Shown here piece by piece: positions 10,675-20,677 of a stretch of DNA of 64,000 bases (within the stretch, counting starts at the first letter, position 1; every line of letters starts with the position of its first letter). The position numbers and the translations under genes are program-made. The stretch is from Alkalimarinus sediminis (GTDB lineage Bacteria; Pseudomonadota; Gammaproteobacteria; Pseudomonadales; Oleiphilaceae): NCBI RefSeq assembly GCF_026427595.1, contig NZ_CP101527.1:3839001-3903000 (forward strand), given 5' to 3'. Below the pieces are notes generated by a model, which made no database searches, was not told the origin of the DNA, and saw only the letters and a program-made list of their open reading frames with translations.

Positions 10675-11503
10675 GGCAGATCATACTGACCATAAACAGA
10701 ACACGCACACCTTATGGCAAGGGGTGCGTGTGCTAGTTGCACGACCTCACGAACAGGGCGCATCATTAAGCGCGCACCTTAAACAGCTAGGCGCAGAGGT
10801 CATTCAATTCCCCACCATCACAGTCGAACCCTCCCCAAGCAGCCAACCACTTAAAAACTGTTTTTTGAACCTCGATCAATATAGCCATGTGATTGCAATC
10901 AGCGTTCATGCGGTTCAGTATGGACTCGACTGGATAGACCAGTATTGGCCACAACTACCTCTCAAAATTAAATGGTATGGAGTGGGAGCAAAAACAGCCC
11001 AAGCATTAAAGAACGCAGACATACCCGCGATCAGCTCAAAGACAGGCTTCGACAGCGAATCACTGCTAAACTTACCAGAGCTAACAGATTTAGAGCATCA
11101 GAAAGTACTTATTATGAGAGGGGTCGGTGGTCGAGAGCTGATTAAAGAGCAGCTAGAGCAACGGGGAGCCATAGTGGACTATGCAGATTTATATCAACGC
11201 ACCTGCCCAAGCTACACCGTTTCGGAAATTAATGACGCCCTCATAAAGTTTTCACCCGACATACTGATCGCTTTGAGCGGTGAGACATTGCATAATTTGG
11301 TAAAGATAAGCCAAAATAAGGACATAGCGATAGATCACCAACATGCCATCACTAAAAAGGCTGTTCTGGTTCCCAGTCAGCGAGTGGCAGACCAGGCAAG
11401 GTCGTTAGGGTTTAAAGAGGTCTGGGTTCCCCAAGAACTCAATGAGCAGGCACTTGTCGATTGTATTGAGTCGAACTATTGTGCTTTTAACGACATGTCA
11501 TAA
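10664..11503 (+). CDS. hemD: Uroporphyrinogen-III synthase
   Basis: 279 residues with a GTG start inside the hemC 3' end, implying translational coupling. It closes hydroxymethylbilane to uroporphyrinogen III. HemD proteins diverge strongly in sequence. The support is the [27 protein letters not shown]-type N-terminal fold, the GxGGRELI segment in the middle, and the gene order. The family identity is clear from context even though few catalytic residues are conserved. Confidence 0.9.
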   Translation: MSSKADHTDHKQNTHTLWQGVRVLVARPHEQGASLSAHLKQLGAEVIQFPTITVEPSPSSQPLKNCFLNLDQYSHVIAISVHAVQYGLDWIDQYWPQLPLKIKWYGVGAKTAQALKNADIPAISSKTGFDSESLLNLPELTDLEHQKVLIMRGVGGRELIKEQLEQRGAIVDYADLYQRTCPSYTVSEINDALIKFSPDILIALSGETLHNLVKISQNKDIAIDHQHAITKKAVLVPSQRVADQARSLGFKEVWVPQELNEQALVDCIESNYCAFNDMS

Positions 11504-11533
11504 ACCACAAACTCATAACAAATAGGATATGTA

Positions 11534-12700
11534 GTGACAAACGAAAAACAACCTCAGCTGCCCGTTCCGGTTACCCCGCCCTCTAAAGTGAGGTTATGGC
11601 CCCTTTGGCTTGTCATCATCATTCTTATTACCGCATTAGTATCATTAGCAGCTTATGGTTGGCTCAATATTAAAGAAGTTGAGCAACTCAAGTTTCAACT
11701 TGACTACATCACTAAAGGTGATGACTCCAAAAGCCAAACCGTTCAGCAGTTAAAAAGCCAAGTTGATAAACAGAACAGCGACCTGCTCGCACAAAGCAGA
11801 ACGGTCAGTGACCAGCTAGCAACGCTTCGCAGACAAACCGAACACAATGCCAGACAACTCTCTCAAGTAGGTGGTCAAAGCCGAACAGACTGGCTACTAG
11901 CCGAAGCTGAATATTTAATGCGTCTGGCCAACCAACGCCTTAACATGGAAAGAGACGCAGCCGGAGCAGAAGCTATCCTTAATGCTGCCAACAGTGTTTT
12001 AGCCGAATCAGACGACCCAGGTTTATATGCTATTCGTCAACAGCTCAGTAAAGATATTATCGCGTTACAACGGGTATCTAAAATCGACCGTGAAGGAATA
12101 TATCTGCAACTTGAAGCATTGATCGACCTTATTGCCAAGCTCGATCAAAGCCACTATCAAGCACGACATAATGAAGCCACTGCTGCCGCCAACAGCTCTG
12201 CCGAAATAGCAGAAGAGCAGAGCGAACTGGTTACCAGTGATGGCGCGTTCACACACATGCTTAAAGATGCACTTGATGAGCTCAAACAACTGGTTGTGAT
12301 ACGCCGTTTAGATGAAGCTGTTGAACCACTACTCGCCCCCGATCAAGTCTATTATTTACAGCAGAACCTTCGCTTAATGATTGAACAGGCAGAGCTTGCA
12401 TTGTTGGACCGCAACCAGCCGATGTACCAGCGCAACCTGACTAAAGCAGAGCAGTGGATTAATACCTATTTTTCTCAGAACAAAGACGATACAGCCCTGC
12501 TATTGAGCACTCTTGAACGTCTAAAGGCACTTCAAATAGACCCAGAGTTACCCGATATATCGCAGTCTCTGCAACTACTTAAAAAGCGTGTAGCCCTGCT
12601 CTATCGCCAACACCAATTGCCCACTCCCTCTGAGGCCATCACCCCAGAGCAGGCTTTGCCTGAAACCAAGGGAACCGCTGATGGAGCCGTTGCACAATGA
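11534..12700 (+). CDS. hemX: HemX-like membrane protein of the haem operon
   Basis: 388 residues with a GTG start. One membrane helix (about 22-44) follows a short Pro-rich cytoplasmic segment. The rest is a long helical, partly coiled-coil periplasmic domain with WLLAEAEYLMRLANQRL, diagnostic of the HemX family. The family is often annotated as uroporphyrinogen-III C-methyltransferase but lacks the methyltransferase domain; its role in haem synthesis is not settled. The stop overlaps the hemY start (ATGA). Confidence 0.9.
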   Translation: MTNEKQPQLPVPVTPPSKVRLWPLWLVIIILITALVSLAAYGWLNIKEVEQLKFQLDYITKGDDSKSQTVQQLKSQVDKQNSDLLAQSRTVSDQLATLRRQTEHNARQLSQVGGQSRTDWLLAEAEYLMRLANQRLNMERDAAGAEAILNAANSVLAESDDPGLYAIRQQLSKDIIALQRVSKIDREGIYLQLEALIDLIAKLDQSHYQARHNEATAAANSSAEIAEEQSELVTSDGAFTHMLKDALDELKQLVVIRRLDEAVEPLLAPDQVYYLQQNLRLMIEQAELALLDRNQPMYQRNLTKAEQWINTYFSQNKDDTALLLSTLERLKALQIDPELPDISQSLQLLKKRVALLYRQHQLPTPSEAITPEQALPETKGTADGAVAQ

Positions 12701-13935
12701 GAAAGCTCTTTCTATTAACACTCATAATGCTAACGCTCTCTGTGGCGCTTACCATGATGATATCCATCGATGCCGGCTATGTTCGTATTAGTTGGGGTAA
12801 CTACCTGTTAGAAACCAGCGTCTGGATCGCCTTAGCCGCGATTGTGTTACTGGTCGCAGCACTCAGTATCGTTTCAAGAAGTTGGCGAGGTATCAAGTCA
12901 TCTACCGGCGGCGTTAGCAACTGGTTTTCATCAACTAGCAGCCAAAGAGCAAGAAAGAAAACCACTCGCGGTTTACTAGAGCTAGCAGAGGGCAACTGGA
13001 AACGAGCTCAAAAACACCTTGCTACCGCAGCGCCAAAAGCTGAAACACCGCTTATAAACTATCTCGCTGCGGCACAGGCTGCATTTGAGCAGGGCAATGA
13101 GAAAGATACCGAGATGCTGCTGCGAAAGGCTTATGAGAGCACTCCGGGGTCTGATCTGGCCGTCGGAATAACCCAAGCCCAACTGCAACTAGGCAGTAAT
13201 CAGTTCGAACAATGTCTCGCCACGCTTTTACGGCTTAGAAAACAAGCTCCACAACACCCTTTTATTCTTAAACTTCTCAAAAACGTTTATTTGAGATTAG
13301 AAGATTGGCATCAGCTCAGCCTGTTAATCCCCGAGCTACGCCGTCAGCGCATCGCAGAAACCCACGAACTGGATTTATTGGAAAGAGAGACCTGGGTTAA
13401 CCTGCTAGCCCACACCGCCGACGAGATTCGCAGACAGTCAGGTAGCAGCCAAAATATCGAGCAACTAAACCAGCACTGGGACAGGCTACCCGGCTCGATG
13501 AGAAGAGATGAAACAATTATTCACGCTTACGCTGAACATCTATCTAACCTCGGCCAACAAGCTCAAGCAGAAACGCTCCTCCGCAAAGTACTTCGAAATC
13601 ATTGGAGTGATATGCTAATAGATCTATATGGAAAGGTCTGTGGAAATAGCCCGGAAGAGCAGTTGCTAACCGCAGAGAACTGGTTAAAAGAGCGTCCAAA
13701 CAACGAGACACTGCTTCTCGCACTGGGCAGACTAAGTCTACGAAATCAGTTATGGGGCAAGGCAAAAGAGTATTTTCAAGCCAGCCACCGCATCAAGAAA
13801 ACACCGCAAACCTATGGCGAACTGTGCCGGTTATCTGCACACCTTGAAGAGCACCAACAAAGTAGTGAATACTTCGTGCAAGGTATCATGGACTTAGTTG
13901 GGTTACCTGAGCTGCCTCAACCCACCAAACGCTAA
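12697..13935 (+). CDS. hemY: HemY, TPR membrane protein of the haem operon
   Basis: 412 residues. Two N-terminal membrane helices (about 4-24 and 40-62) carry the HemY_N features (DAGYVRISWGNYLLETS), followed by tetratricopeptide-like helical repeats. This is the gammaproteobacterial HemY, unrelated to the oxygen-dependent protoporphyrinogen oxidase of the same name. The start overlaps the hemX stop by 4 bp, so the two are translationally coupled. It is the last gene of the operon, and no clear terminator follows. Confidence 0.9.
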   Translation: MRKLFLLTLIMLTLSVALTMMISIDAGYVRISWGNYLLETSVWIALAAIVLLVAALSIVSRSWRGIKSSTGGVSNWFSSTSSQRARKKTTRGLLELAEGNWKRAQKHLATAAPKAETPLINYLAAAQAAFEQGNEKDTEMLLRKAYESTPGSDLAVGITQAQLQLGSNQFEQCLATLLRLRKQAPQHPFILKLLKNVYLRLEDWHQLSLLIPELRRQRIAETHELDLLERETWVNLLAHTADEIRRQSGSSQNIEQLNQHWDRLPGSMRRDETIIHAYAEHLSNLGQQAQAETLLRKVLRNHWSDMLIDLYGKVCGNSPEEQLLTAENWLKERPNNETLLLALGRLSLRNQLWGKAKEYFQASHRIKKTPQTYGELCRLSAHLEEHQQSSEYFVQGIMDLVGLPELPQPTKR

Positions 13936-13938
13936 AAC

Positions 13939-14084
13939 CCTTGATTCCGCTTTGCTGCATCACGGCTACATAACGGCAATTCTGAACTCGTAGTCTTGAT
14001 GGAGGGAGGTACGACCACAATCAGGGATTATCTTTCTGCCATACACTGATCAATCCTTGATTCCACTTCGCTGCATCATGGCTA
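13939..14084. repeat. Two near-identical 30-bp direct repeats
   Basis: Copies at 13939-13968 and 14055-14084 begin with ccttgattcc and end with ggcta; they differ at three of 30 positions. They are spaced 116 bp apart and fill most of the gap between hemY and the convergent lipoprotein gene. No function is evident. They may be the remains of a duplicated intergenic element. Confidence 0.55.
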
Positions 14085-14098
14085 TTGAGTGAAGGTCA

Positions 14099-15349
14099 TT
14101 ATTGGGCTAGTTCGGGGTGAGTGGATAACAGTTTATCAACCACACAATCGACATAGTTTTCAGGAAAGCTCCAGGTATTTCTCATACCTTTCATCAACAC
14201 AAGACATCGCTCTTTGGGTGGAATCGCATCTAGAAAACCAATCAACACATCTGTCGATATCCAGCTATTGGCATACCAATACCCATGCCCAGCCATACCA
14301 CCCATTTGATGAAAACCCGGTACATCCGTTACATTAATAGCGTTAAGGCGTCGCTCTTTAGCCAGCGCTTCAATTTCTGTTGGCGTAAGATCGTCAATAC
14401 TCGGACGCCCTAATCTCGACGCACCTGCGAGAAAGCTAGACACCCTAAGTGCGCCATCTCCTTCTGAATAATAAACAGTCAACTGACGAGAAAGATCTAA
14501 CATCGAAGGAATATATTTATTAGCGAAGGTTTTCAAATCAACATCAGATGCCGCAAAAATGACGTCTGCAATACGGAACTTTGTCAGTAACTGCTGTCGA
14601 TCAAGGTCTGGATAACGTTTGCGCAACTCATCAAGCGCAGCGGCTAGTAATGGCGAACCACAACTATACGCGAGCATGTTGATGACCTCTGCATCTGTTT
14701 TCGCCAAAAGCTCAATAGTGTCGGCGATATCAGGGATAAACGTCTCTGCTCGCGGGCAATCTGTCAGGTAGTTCCAGAAATTCAAACCTGTGGGCCACTG
14801 AAAGGTGACCATGGCATTGTGACCCAAATAATGACCCACCGACCCCATCAAGACCGTTGCCTCGTCGAAGTGCACTCGATAACCATGCACATAGAACGAC
14901 ACTTCCGGAGCGTCTGAGGCGGCAATCTGGGCATTGATAGCCTCTACGAAACGACTCTCAGCATCCTCATCTTCAACCTTACCAAACTCTACAACTCTTT
15001 CTACCTCTCCAGGTCTTGCGTCTTCCCATGTTTCATCATAATCCGACGCCACCAGATCTTCAAAGTCCCAACCTTTCTGCCCTAACCGCACATCTGCAAC
15101 ACCCAACGTAACCTGATCTGCAACCTTGTCACTGTAATGGCCCTGCTCATCGGCACTTATTGGCTGACGAGTCGTCGCATAAAAAACCGGCAAATTAACC
15201 TTTTTCACCTCAGGGCTCATTTCATTGTAAAGGTTAATACGGGTATCACTGTAAACTGCAGGAGCTGGAATCATATGGGGCGGCGTAACGGAGCAGCCAG
15301 TTAAGCCAATAACCATAAGCAGCAAAAACTCTAGACGCTTAGACATCAT
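14099..15349 (-). CDS. DUF900-type alpha/beta hydrolase lipoprotein
   Basis: About 416 residues from the Met-Met at 15349. That start gives a clean lipoprotein signal (KRLEFLLLMVIGLTGC), whereas the longer frame to 15391 adds a poorly supported extension. The C-terminal domain matches the DUF900 hydrolase family, with VSFYVHGYRVHFDEA as the oxyanion strand. The nucleophile elbow reads AYSCGS rather than the usual AHSMG. A membrane-anchored esterase or lipase-like role is plausible; the substrate is unknown. A REP-like palindrome follows its promoter side. Confidence 0.75.
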   Translation of the reverse strand: MMSKRLEFLLLMVIGLTGCSVTPPHMIPAPAVYSDTRINLYNEMSPEVKKVNLPVFYATTRQPISADEQGHYSDKVADQVTLGVADVRLGQKGWDFEDLVASDYDETWEDARPGEVERVVEFGKVEDEDAESRFVEAINAQIAASDAPEVSFYVHGYRVHFDEATVLMGSVGHYLGHNAMVTFQWPTGLNFWNYLTDCPRAETFIPDIADTIELLAKTDAEVINMLAYSCGSPLLAAALDELRKRYPDLDRQQLLTKFRIADVIFAASDVDLKTFANKYIPSMLDLSRQLTVYYSEGDGALRVSSFLAGASRLGRPSIDDLTPTEIEALAKERRLNAINVTDVPGFHQMGGMAGHGYWYANSWISTDVLIGFLDAIPPKERCLVLMKGMRNTWSFPENYVDCVVDKLLSTHPELAQ

Positions 15350-15429
15350 TGAACCTGTTATCTGGCAAACAAAATTCGCTTTACTTAACATCGAAGTATC
15401 CTGAGAGAACCATTAATCTGAATAGACTT

Positions 15430-15494
15430 TTCGCGCCAAAGGGCACCCCTACGTAGGATACGTCGTATTTGTAGGAGCGTCACTTTGGCGCGAA
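15430..15494. repeat. REP-type palindromic element (paired inverted copies)
   Basis: Two arms of 23 and 24 bp (15430-15452 and 15471-15494) are near-perfect reverse complements around an 18-bp spacer. Each arm has the pattern GTAGGAGCG ... GGCGCGAA, which resembles the Pseudomonas REP consensus mobilised by RAYT transposases. It lies between the start of the DUF900 lipoprotein gene and the stop of the flavin reductase gene. I see no other full copy in the window. Confidence 0.6.
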
Positions 15495-15510
15495 CAGGTG
15501 CGGATAAATG

Positions 15511-16518
15511 CTATCGCGGTGCGTATTCCAATACATCTGAATGGAAGTTTTCTGCGGGCATTCCTTGCTCCAAAAATGCATCCATTGTGGCATAGACCAT
15601 TCCCGGCGAGCCACTGGCGTATACTTGACACGCCTTTAAATCATGCCCATCTTGAAGTGCTGTATTAAACAGCTGCTCATGGTGACCAGGCCATTCATTA
15701 TCTTCGATATCAGCACTAATGATGCGATAAGAAAAGTTAGCATACGCTTCTTGCCAAGCTTTTGGCTTATCCAATAAGTAAATATCATCTGCCGTACGAC
15801 CGCCCCAATAGAGCGATATCTGTTGCTCTGGGTTAAGTGCTAATGCATGTTCAATAATACTTTGCATCTGGGCGAAGCCGGTTCCTGCTGCAACCAATAG
15901 CAACGGTTTATCCGTTCTATCTGTCAGACACGCTTTACCATAGGGTAACTGCACCTTGAGCACTGGGTGATTTTTTATATACTCAATGACCGCTGAAGCT
16001 GACTCCCAACCTTCTGCAGCCTGAACATGCAGTTCAATATTCCTGTTGGTAGGCTCTTCAGGCAGCGTCGGCGCACTGGCAATAGAGAAGAATGAAGGGT
16101 CTCGATCATCCATTAAAACAGACAAATACTGCCCAGCATGAAACTCCACTCGCTTGCCTGCTGGTGGCCTCAGCACAACACGATAAACATCGTGATTTAA
16201 CTCTTCAATTGCTTCAACCTGACAGGCAAATGTTTTCAACGCAATTTCTCCTGGCTTTAACACGCCATTGATTTCTATGTCGCAATCAGTGTCTGGCACT
16301 GCTTTGCAAAGCATTAACTCTTGATTAACGGCCTCAACCTTAACGCCGCCGGGCAATACACATCGCCCCGATAGCAGGGCTCCCTGACAAATATGGCAAA
16401 CCCCGTTTTCACAACTTACCGGAAAACGAATTCCCTGCCTAAACGCGCCATCAAAAACGGTTTCTCCGGCAAAACACTCAAACTGGAGGTCCCGGGGTAA
16501 CAATCTGACTAAAGGCAT
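15511..16518 (-). CDS. 2Fe-2S ferredoxin / FAD / NAD(P) oxidoreductase
   Basis: 335 residues in three modules. A plant-type [2Fe-2S] ferredoxin (1-90) has CENGVCHIC and a later LMLC ligand; an FAD-binding barrel with HAGQYLSV follows (100-200), then a NAD(P)-binding domain with LVAAGTGFAQMQSI (210-330). The layout matches CDP-6-deoxy-glucoseen reductase and phenol hydroxylase reductase-like proteins. In E. coli the simpler flavin reductase fre sits next to ubiD. Here a ferredoxin-fused relative occupies that position, so a link to flavin supply for UbiX/UbiD is possible but unproven. Confidence 0.85.
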   Translation of the reverse strand: MPLVRLLPRDLQFECFAGETVFDGAFRQGIRFPVSCENGVCHICQGALLSGRCVLPGGVKVEAVNQELMLCKAVPDTDCDIEINGVLKPGEIALKTFACQVEAIEELNHDVYRVVLRPPAGKRVEFHAGQYLSVLMDDRDPSFFSIASAPTLPEEPTNRNIELHVQAAEGWESASAVIEYIKNHPVLKVQLPYGKACLTDRTDKPLLLVAAGTGFAQMQSIIEHALALNPEQQISLYWGGRTADDIYLLDKPKAWQEAYANFSYRIISADIEDNEWPGHHEQLFNTALQDGHDLKACQVYASGSPGMVYATMDAFLEQGMPAENFHSDVLEYAPR

Positions 16519-16715
16519 AAATAACTACTTAAGGTTTCAAAGTGCTTTGTAGCTCAAGTCTCGAAAGTAAGCCTATCCGAATAAAAAACCAACCTACACG
16601 AAACCAAAAACCACGTTGAGATATAAAGCACCTTTATATAATAACTAATAGACCAAAATCGGGCATTCTAACAGAGTTAGCTATACCCGACAATTTTAGT
16701 CAAGTATAGCAAGTG

Positions 16716-18185
16716 CTATTCATCGATACCGAGAAGCGACCAAATATCATCAACACGTTGCTTAATGGTCGAGTCCATTTCGATAGGCTCACCCCACTCT
16801 CTTGTGGTTTCTCCGGGCCATTTGTTAGTGGCGTCTAGTCCCATTTTAGAACCCAGACCAGAAACCGGCGAAGCAAAATCAAGATAGTCTATCGGTGTGT
16901 TTTCGATCATGGTGGTATCACGAGCTGGGTCCATTCTGGTCGTGATTGCCCAAATAACATCATTCCAGTCTCGAGCATTCACATCATCATCGGTCACAAT
17001 AACAAACTTGGTATACATGAACTGACGAAGAAACGACCAAACCCCCATCATCACACGCTTGGCGTGACCAGGATATTGCTTCTTCATCGTGACAACCGCC
17101 ATACGATAAGAGCAACCTTCTGGAGGCAGGTAGAAGTCTACAATTTCTGGAAACTGCTTTTGTAGTATCGGTATAAACACTTCATTGAGTGCAACACCTA
17201 ATATTGCTGGCTCATCAGGTGGACGCCCTGTATAGGTGCTATGATAAATCGGATTCTTTCGGTGAGTAACGGTCTCTACAGTAAAGACAGGAAAACTCTC
17301 AACCTCATTGTAATATCCGGTATGATCACCAAAAGGCCCCTCTGGCGCCACCTCATCAGGGTAGATAAAGCCCTCTAAGATAATTTCGGCACTTGCAGGC
17401 ACTTGCAGATTACTTGACTTTGCGGTCACCACTTCTGTTTTAGAGCCACGCAAAAGCCCTGCAAAACCATACTCAGACAAGGTATCCGGCACAGGTGTAA
17501 CAGCACCCAGAATAGTAGCAGGATCTGCCCCTAGCGCCACAGCAACAGGGAAAGGTTTATCAGGCGTCGCCTTTACCCATTCGCGATAATCAAGTGCACC
17601 ACCCCGGTGAGAAAGCCAACGCATGATAAGTTTGTTTTTACCAATCAACTGCTGTCGGTAAATACCCAAATTCTGTCTTTCTTTTTCAGGTCCGCGAGTA
17701 ATCACTAACGGCCAAGTAACCAGCGGGCCAGCATCTCCTGGCCAACAAGTTTGAATCGGTATTTTATAAAGATCTACATCATCCTTATCGATCACTACTT
17801 GCTGACAAGCAGCTGATCGGACCTCTTTGGGCCCCATATTAAGCACTTGCTTAAAAGCAGGTAACTTTTGCCATGCATCCTTAAAGCCTTTTGGTGGCTC
17901 AGGCTCTTTCAGAAAAGCTAGCAGCTTGCCAACCTCCCGAAGCGCCGTAACGTCATTTTCACCCATACCCATCGCAACACGTTTGGGAGTACCAAAAAGG
18001 TTACCTAAGACCGGCATATCAAACCCTTTTGGGTTTTCAAATAGTAGCGCCGGCCCACCCTTTCGCAGGGTACGATCACAAATTTCTGTCATTTCTAAAT
18101 AAGGATCGACTTCCATCGTAATGCGCTTGAGCTCACCTTCTTTTTCAAGCTTATTAATGAAGTCACGCAGGTCGCTATATTTCAT
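16716..18185 (-). CDS. ubiD: 3-octaprenyl-4-hydroxybenzoate decarboxylase
   Basis: 489 residues when started at [14 protein letters not shown], which is where E. coli UbiD begins. The open frame extends 44 codons further (to 18317) but would then run through the rho terminator, so I reject the longer start. It decarboxylates the ubiquinone precursor using prenylated FMN. The UbiD region [11 protein letters not shown] and the downstream conserved Glu-rich motifs are present. It is downstream of rho on the same strand, as in Pseudomonas. Confidence 0.95.
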   Translation of the reverse strand: MKYSDLRDFINKLEKEGELKRITMEVDPYLEMTEICDRTLRKGGPALLFENPKGFDMPVLGNLFGTPKRVAMGMGENDVTALREVGKLLAFLKEPEPPKGFKDAWQKLPAFKQVLNMGPKEVRSAACQQVVIDKDDVDLYKIPIQTCWPGDAGPLVTWPLVITRGPEKERQNLGIYRQQLIGKNKLIMRWLSHRGGALDYREWVKATPDKPFPVAVALGADPATILGAVTPVPDTLSEYGFAGLLRGSKTEVVTAKSSNLQVPASAEIILEGFIYPDEVAPEGPFGDHTGYYNEVESFPVFTVETVTHRKNPIYHSTYTGRPPDEPAILGVALNEVFIPILQKQFPEIVDFYLPPEGCSYRMAVVTMKKQYPGHAKRVMMGVWSFLRQFMYTKFVIVTDDDVNARDWNDVIWAITTRMDPARDTTMIENTPIDYLDFASPVSGLGSKMGLDATNKWPGETTREWGEPIEMDSTIKQRVDDIWSLLGIDE

Positions 18186-18204
18186 TCCATCTACCCTAGC
18201 CATT

Positions 18205-18240
18205 AAAAAGGCCGGTGTTCGAAAACAACCAGCCTTTTTT
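18205..18240 (-). terminator. Rho-independent terminator after rho
   Basis: An 8-bp stem, AAAAAGGC / GCCTTTTT, with an inner TGTT/AACA pairing, is flanked by A and T runs on both strands. On the minus strand it follows the rho coding region and precedes the ubiD start codon, so it would end the rho transcript. Confidence 0.7.
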
Positions 18241-18285
18241 ATTGACGCCAAATGGCGCTCACTTAAACCATAAACACTTAACATG

Positions 18286-18310
18286 GTCATTCCCGTCTTC
18301 GCGAGAATGG
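18286..18310. repeat. Short REP-like inverted repeat
   Basis: The sequence CATTCCCG, TCTT, CGCGAGAATG forms an 8-bp stem with one mismatch and resembles the common gammaproteobacterial extragenic palindrome built on attcccg/cgggaat. It lies between the rho stop and the rho terminator. Only one partial copy is clear here; a more degenerate one may be near 34180. Confidence 0.35.
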
Positions 18311-18335
18311 CCTGCAAAAAGTAGTTACTTAAGTG

Positions 18336-19598
18336 TTATCGCTTTTTCATCGACAAGAAGAACTCTTCGTTCGTCTTGGTGTCTTTTAGCTTATCCAGCA
18401 AGAACTCAATCGCGGCTACATCATCATCCATTGAGTGTAGTAATTTACGAAGAATCCATACGCGCTGCAGATCACCTTCTGTCATCAATAGGTCTTCACG
18501 GCGAGTACCTGAACGGCGTATATTGATAGCAGGATAAACACGCTTCTCGGCGGCTTTACGATCTAAATGAATTTCTTGGTTACCGGTACCTTTAAATTCT
18601 TCAAAGATAACTTCATCCATCTTGGAGCCAGTATCAACCAACGTAGTCGCCAAAATCGTTAAGCTTCCACCTTCCTCAACGTTACGAGCGGCACCAAAGA
18701 AACGCTTAGGTCGCTCTAGGGCATGAGCATCAACACCACCGGTCAATACCTTGCCAGAAGACGGGATAATTGTATTGTAAGCTCGAGCCAGACGAGTAAT
18801 GGAATCAAGCAGAATCACTACATCCTTTTTATGCTCAACCAGTCGCTTCGCTTTTTCGATAACCATCTCTGCAACTTGTACGTGACGTGATGGTGGTTCA
18901 TCAAACGTACTCGCAATTACCTCGCCTCTAACAGAACGCTGCATTTCGGTTACTTCTTCTGGTCGCTCATCAATCAGCAAAACCATCAAATGACACTCTG
19001 GGTTATTACGCACGATAGACTGCGCAATATTCTGCATCATTAGCGTTTTACCCGCCTTTGGAGGCGATACAATAAGCCCTCGCTGCCCTTTACCAATCGG
19101 CGCTACTAGGTCTGTAACTCGAGATGAAAGATCTTCGGTACTACCGTTACCCACTTCAAGAACAAGGCGGTCGGTTGGGAAAAGAGGGGTAAGGTTTTCG
19201 AAAAGGATTTTATTGCGAGAGTTTTCAGGTTTATCAAAGTTAATTTCGCTAACTTTTAACAGCGCAAAATAGCGCTCGCCATCTTTTGGGGGTCTTATTT
19301 TCCCTGCAACCGTATCACCGGTTCGAAGATTAAATCGTCGAATTTGGCTAGGGGATACATAAATATCATCTGGGCCTGCAAGATAAGAGCCTTCTGCTGA
19401 ACGAAGAAAGCCGAACCCATCCTGAAGAATTTCCAAGACACCGTCGCCGTAGATGTCTTCACCACCTTTGGCATGTCGTTTAAGAATTGTAAAAATTACA
19501 TCTTGTTTGCGGGATCTTGCTAGGTTATCTAGCCCCATTTCAGCGGCTATAGTTAAAAGCTCAGGTACGGATTTTTTCTTTAGTTCGGAAAGATTCAT
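18336..19598 (-). CDS. rho: Transcription termination factor Rho
   Basis: 420 residues, one more than E. coli Rho. It is a hexameric RNA-dependent ATPase that ends transcription. The N-terminal helical and cold-shock RNA-binding domain reads [20 protein letters not shown]; the Walker A reads [12 protein letters not shown], and the catalytic and Q/R-loop segments follow. It is preceded by a 490-bp leader region. In many relatives trxA is its immediate upstream neighbour; here trxA is almost 15 kb away, beyond the nitrate island. Confidence 0.98.
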   Translation of the reverse strand: MNLSELKKKSVPELLTIAAEMGLDNLARSRKQDVIFTILKRHAKGGEDIYGDGVLEILQDGFGFLRSAEGSYLAGPDDIYVSPSQIRRFNLRTGDTVAGKIRPPKDGERYFALLKVSEINFDKPENSRNKILFENLTPLFPTDRLVLEVGNGSTEDLSSRVTDLVAPIGKGQRGLIVSPPKAGKTLMMQNIAQSIVRNNPECHLMVLLIDERPEEVTEMQRSVRGEVIASTFDEPPSRHVQVAEMVIEKAKRLVEHKKDVVILLDSITRLARAYNTIIPSSGKVLTGGVDAHALERPKRFFGAARNVEEGGSLTILATTLVDTGSKMDEVIFEEFKGTGNQEIHLDRKAAEKRVYPAINIRRSGTRREDLLMTEGDLQRVWILRKLLHSMDDDVAAIEFLLDKLKDTKTNEEFFLSMKKR

Positions 19599-20090
19599 AG
19601 TTTAGTAGGCTATAGAGATAGAAGAGAATTTTGATTGAAGGAATTTCAGATATTTTTCGATTTATTTGTAATTACATTCATCTGAGATGAAAGAAGAAAG
19701 CTGTAACCCCAATCGGGTTTTAGCTAAAGATAGACGGGATTATAACAATAATCCAGAAAAATACTATTTTTTTATTGCGTGACAGCGCGCTATCGTTTAT
19801 GGCGCCCCTATACTCTCTTTAGACATTCTGCCAGCACTCACGTCAGCCACTCTGCCAGCGTCATACTTTATATCCGCCAGTTTGGTAACGGCTAGCTTGA
19901 TAAAGCCTACGATGTAGCAACCAACGTTACAATGACCCGCCTAGCCAGATTTTACTGCGACCCCCACTGGTCATACGCCTTCACTATAAGTAAAACTACT
20001 AGGGGTAGCTATGTAAATCTACCAATATCTCTCTATCGCCATCTGCACGATAATAACAATTAAATAGTCAGAAGGTGAAAGGAGAGTGTC
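19599..20090. other. Intergenic region: rho leader and edge of the nitrate island
   Basis: 492 bp without a supportable gene. On the minus strand a TATAAT box at 19739-19744 lies inside the dyad GGATTAT/ATAATCC and could serve rho, leaving a leader of about 130 nt with a short AACCC/GGGTT hairpin near 19706. The remaining 250 bp contains a repeated ctgccagc motif and no recognisable riboswitch. A strong ribosome binding site (aaaggagag) precedes the 20091 ORF. Confidence 0.4.
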
Positions 20091-20558
20091 ATGCAAGTCA
20101 ACAATTCAAACTTTGCGCAAACGTATCAGACGATTAGACACGCTCAGGTTATCAATGAAAAACCAACTAGCATTACTCCCGAACAAAAGAACAATGTAGC
20201 AGACGCATTGGCATCAAAGCTCAATACCATGCAGCAAGCTCAATTCGATAACGCCCAACAAAAACGAACCGCCGCTACAACACTTATTGACTATAGGCAA
20301 ACCAAAGAAAATTTGGAGACCTATACCCAATCATATCAAAGTGCCACAGGTAGTCATGACGGCACATCCGTTGATCAACTAAGTTACAGTGACATTAAAG
20401 ATATCAATCAAGCGATGACCCGCTATCAAGTCGCCAATAGTAATATGTTGCGTACCTATATCGATCGAACACAAGACAACCCGATACCAACACCCTACTA
20501 TCAGACAGAACAGCTAAACCAAGCCCAAGCCGGCACTATGATTAATACGTTTGCCTAA
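20091..20558 (+). CDS. Uncharacterised hydrophilic 155-residue protein
   Basis: No family recognised. It has a strong ribosome binding site (AAAGGAGAG, spaced 4 nt) and ordinary codon use for the window, so it is probably real. The product is rich in Gln, Asn, Thr and Tyr, lacks Cys, a signal peptide and membrane segments, and looks largely helical. It is the first gene of the segment between rho and trxA, 119 bp upstream of moaB on the same strand. Whether it belongs functionally with the molybdenum cofactor genes is unknown. Confidence 0.65.
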   Translation: MQVNNSNFAQTYQTIRHAQVINEKPTSITPEQKNNVADALASKLNTMQQAQFDNAQQKRTAATTLIDYRQTKENLETYTQSYQSATGSHDGTSVDQLSYSDIKDINQAMTRYQVANSNMLRTYIDRTQDNPIPTPYYQTEQLNQAQAGTMINTFA

Positions 20559-20677
20559 GCCCCATTAACTAGCAGCAGTAAAAACAAGCAAACTATTGAT
20601 ACAGGTAAGCTTGCGACACTATCTGGTAATGATAATATGAGCGGCAACTCGTTTATTCTTTAGGAAGACTACTAGCC

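Noticed and set aside
18186-18317. 44-codon N-terminal extension of UbiD
   Set aside because: It would run through the rho terminator, and the family begins at MKYSDLRDF.
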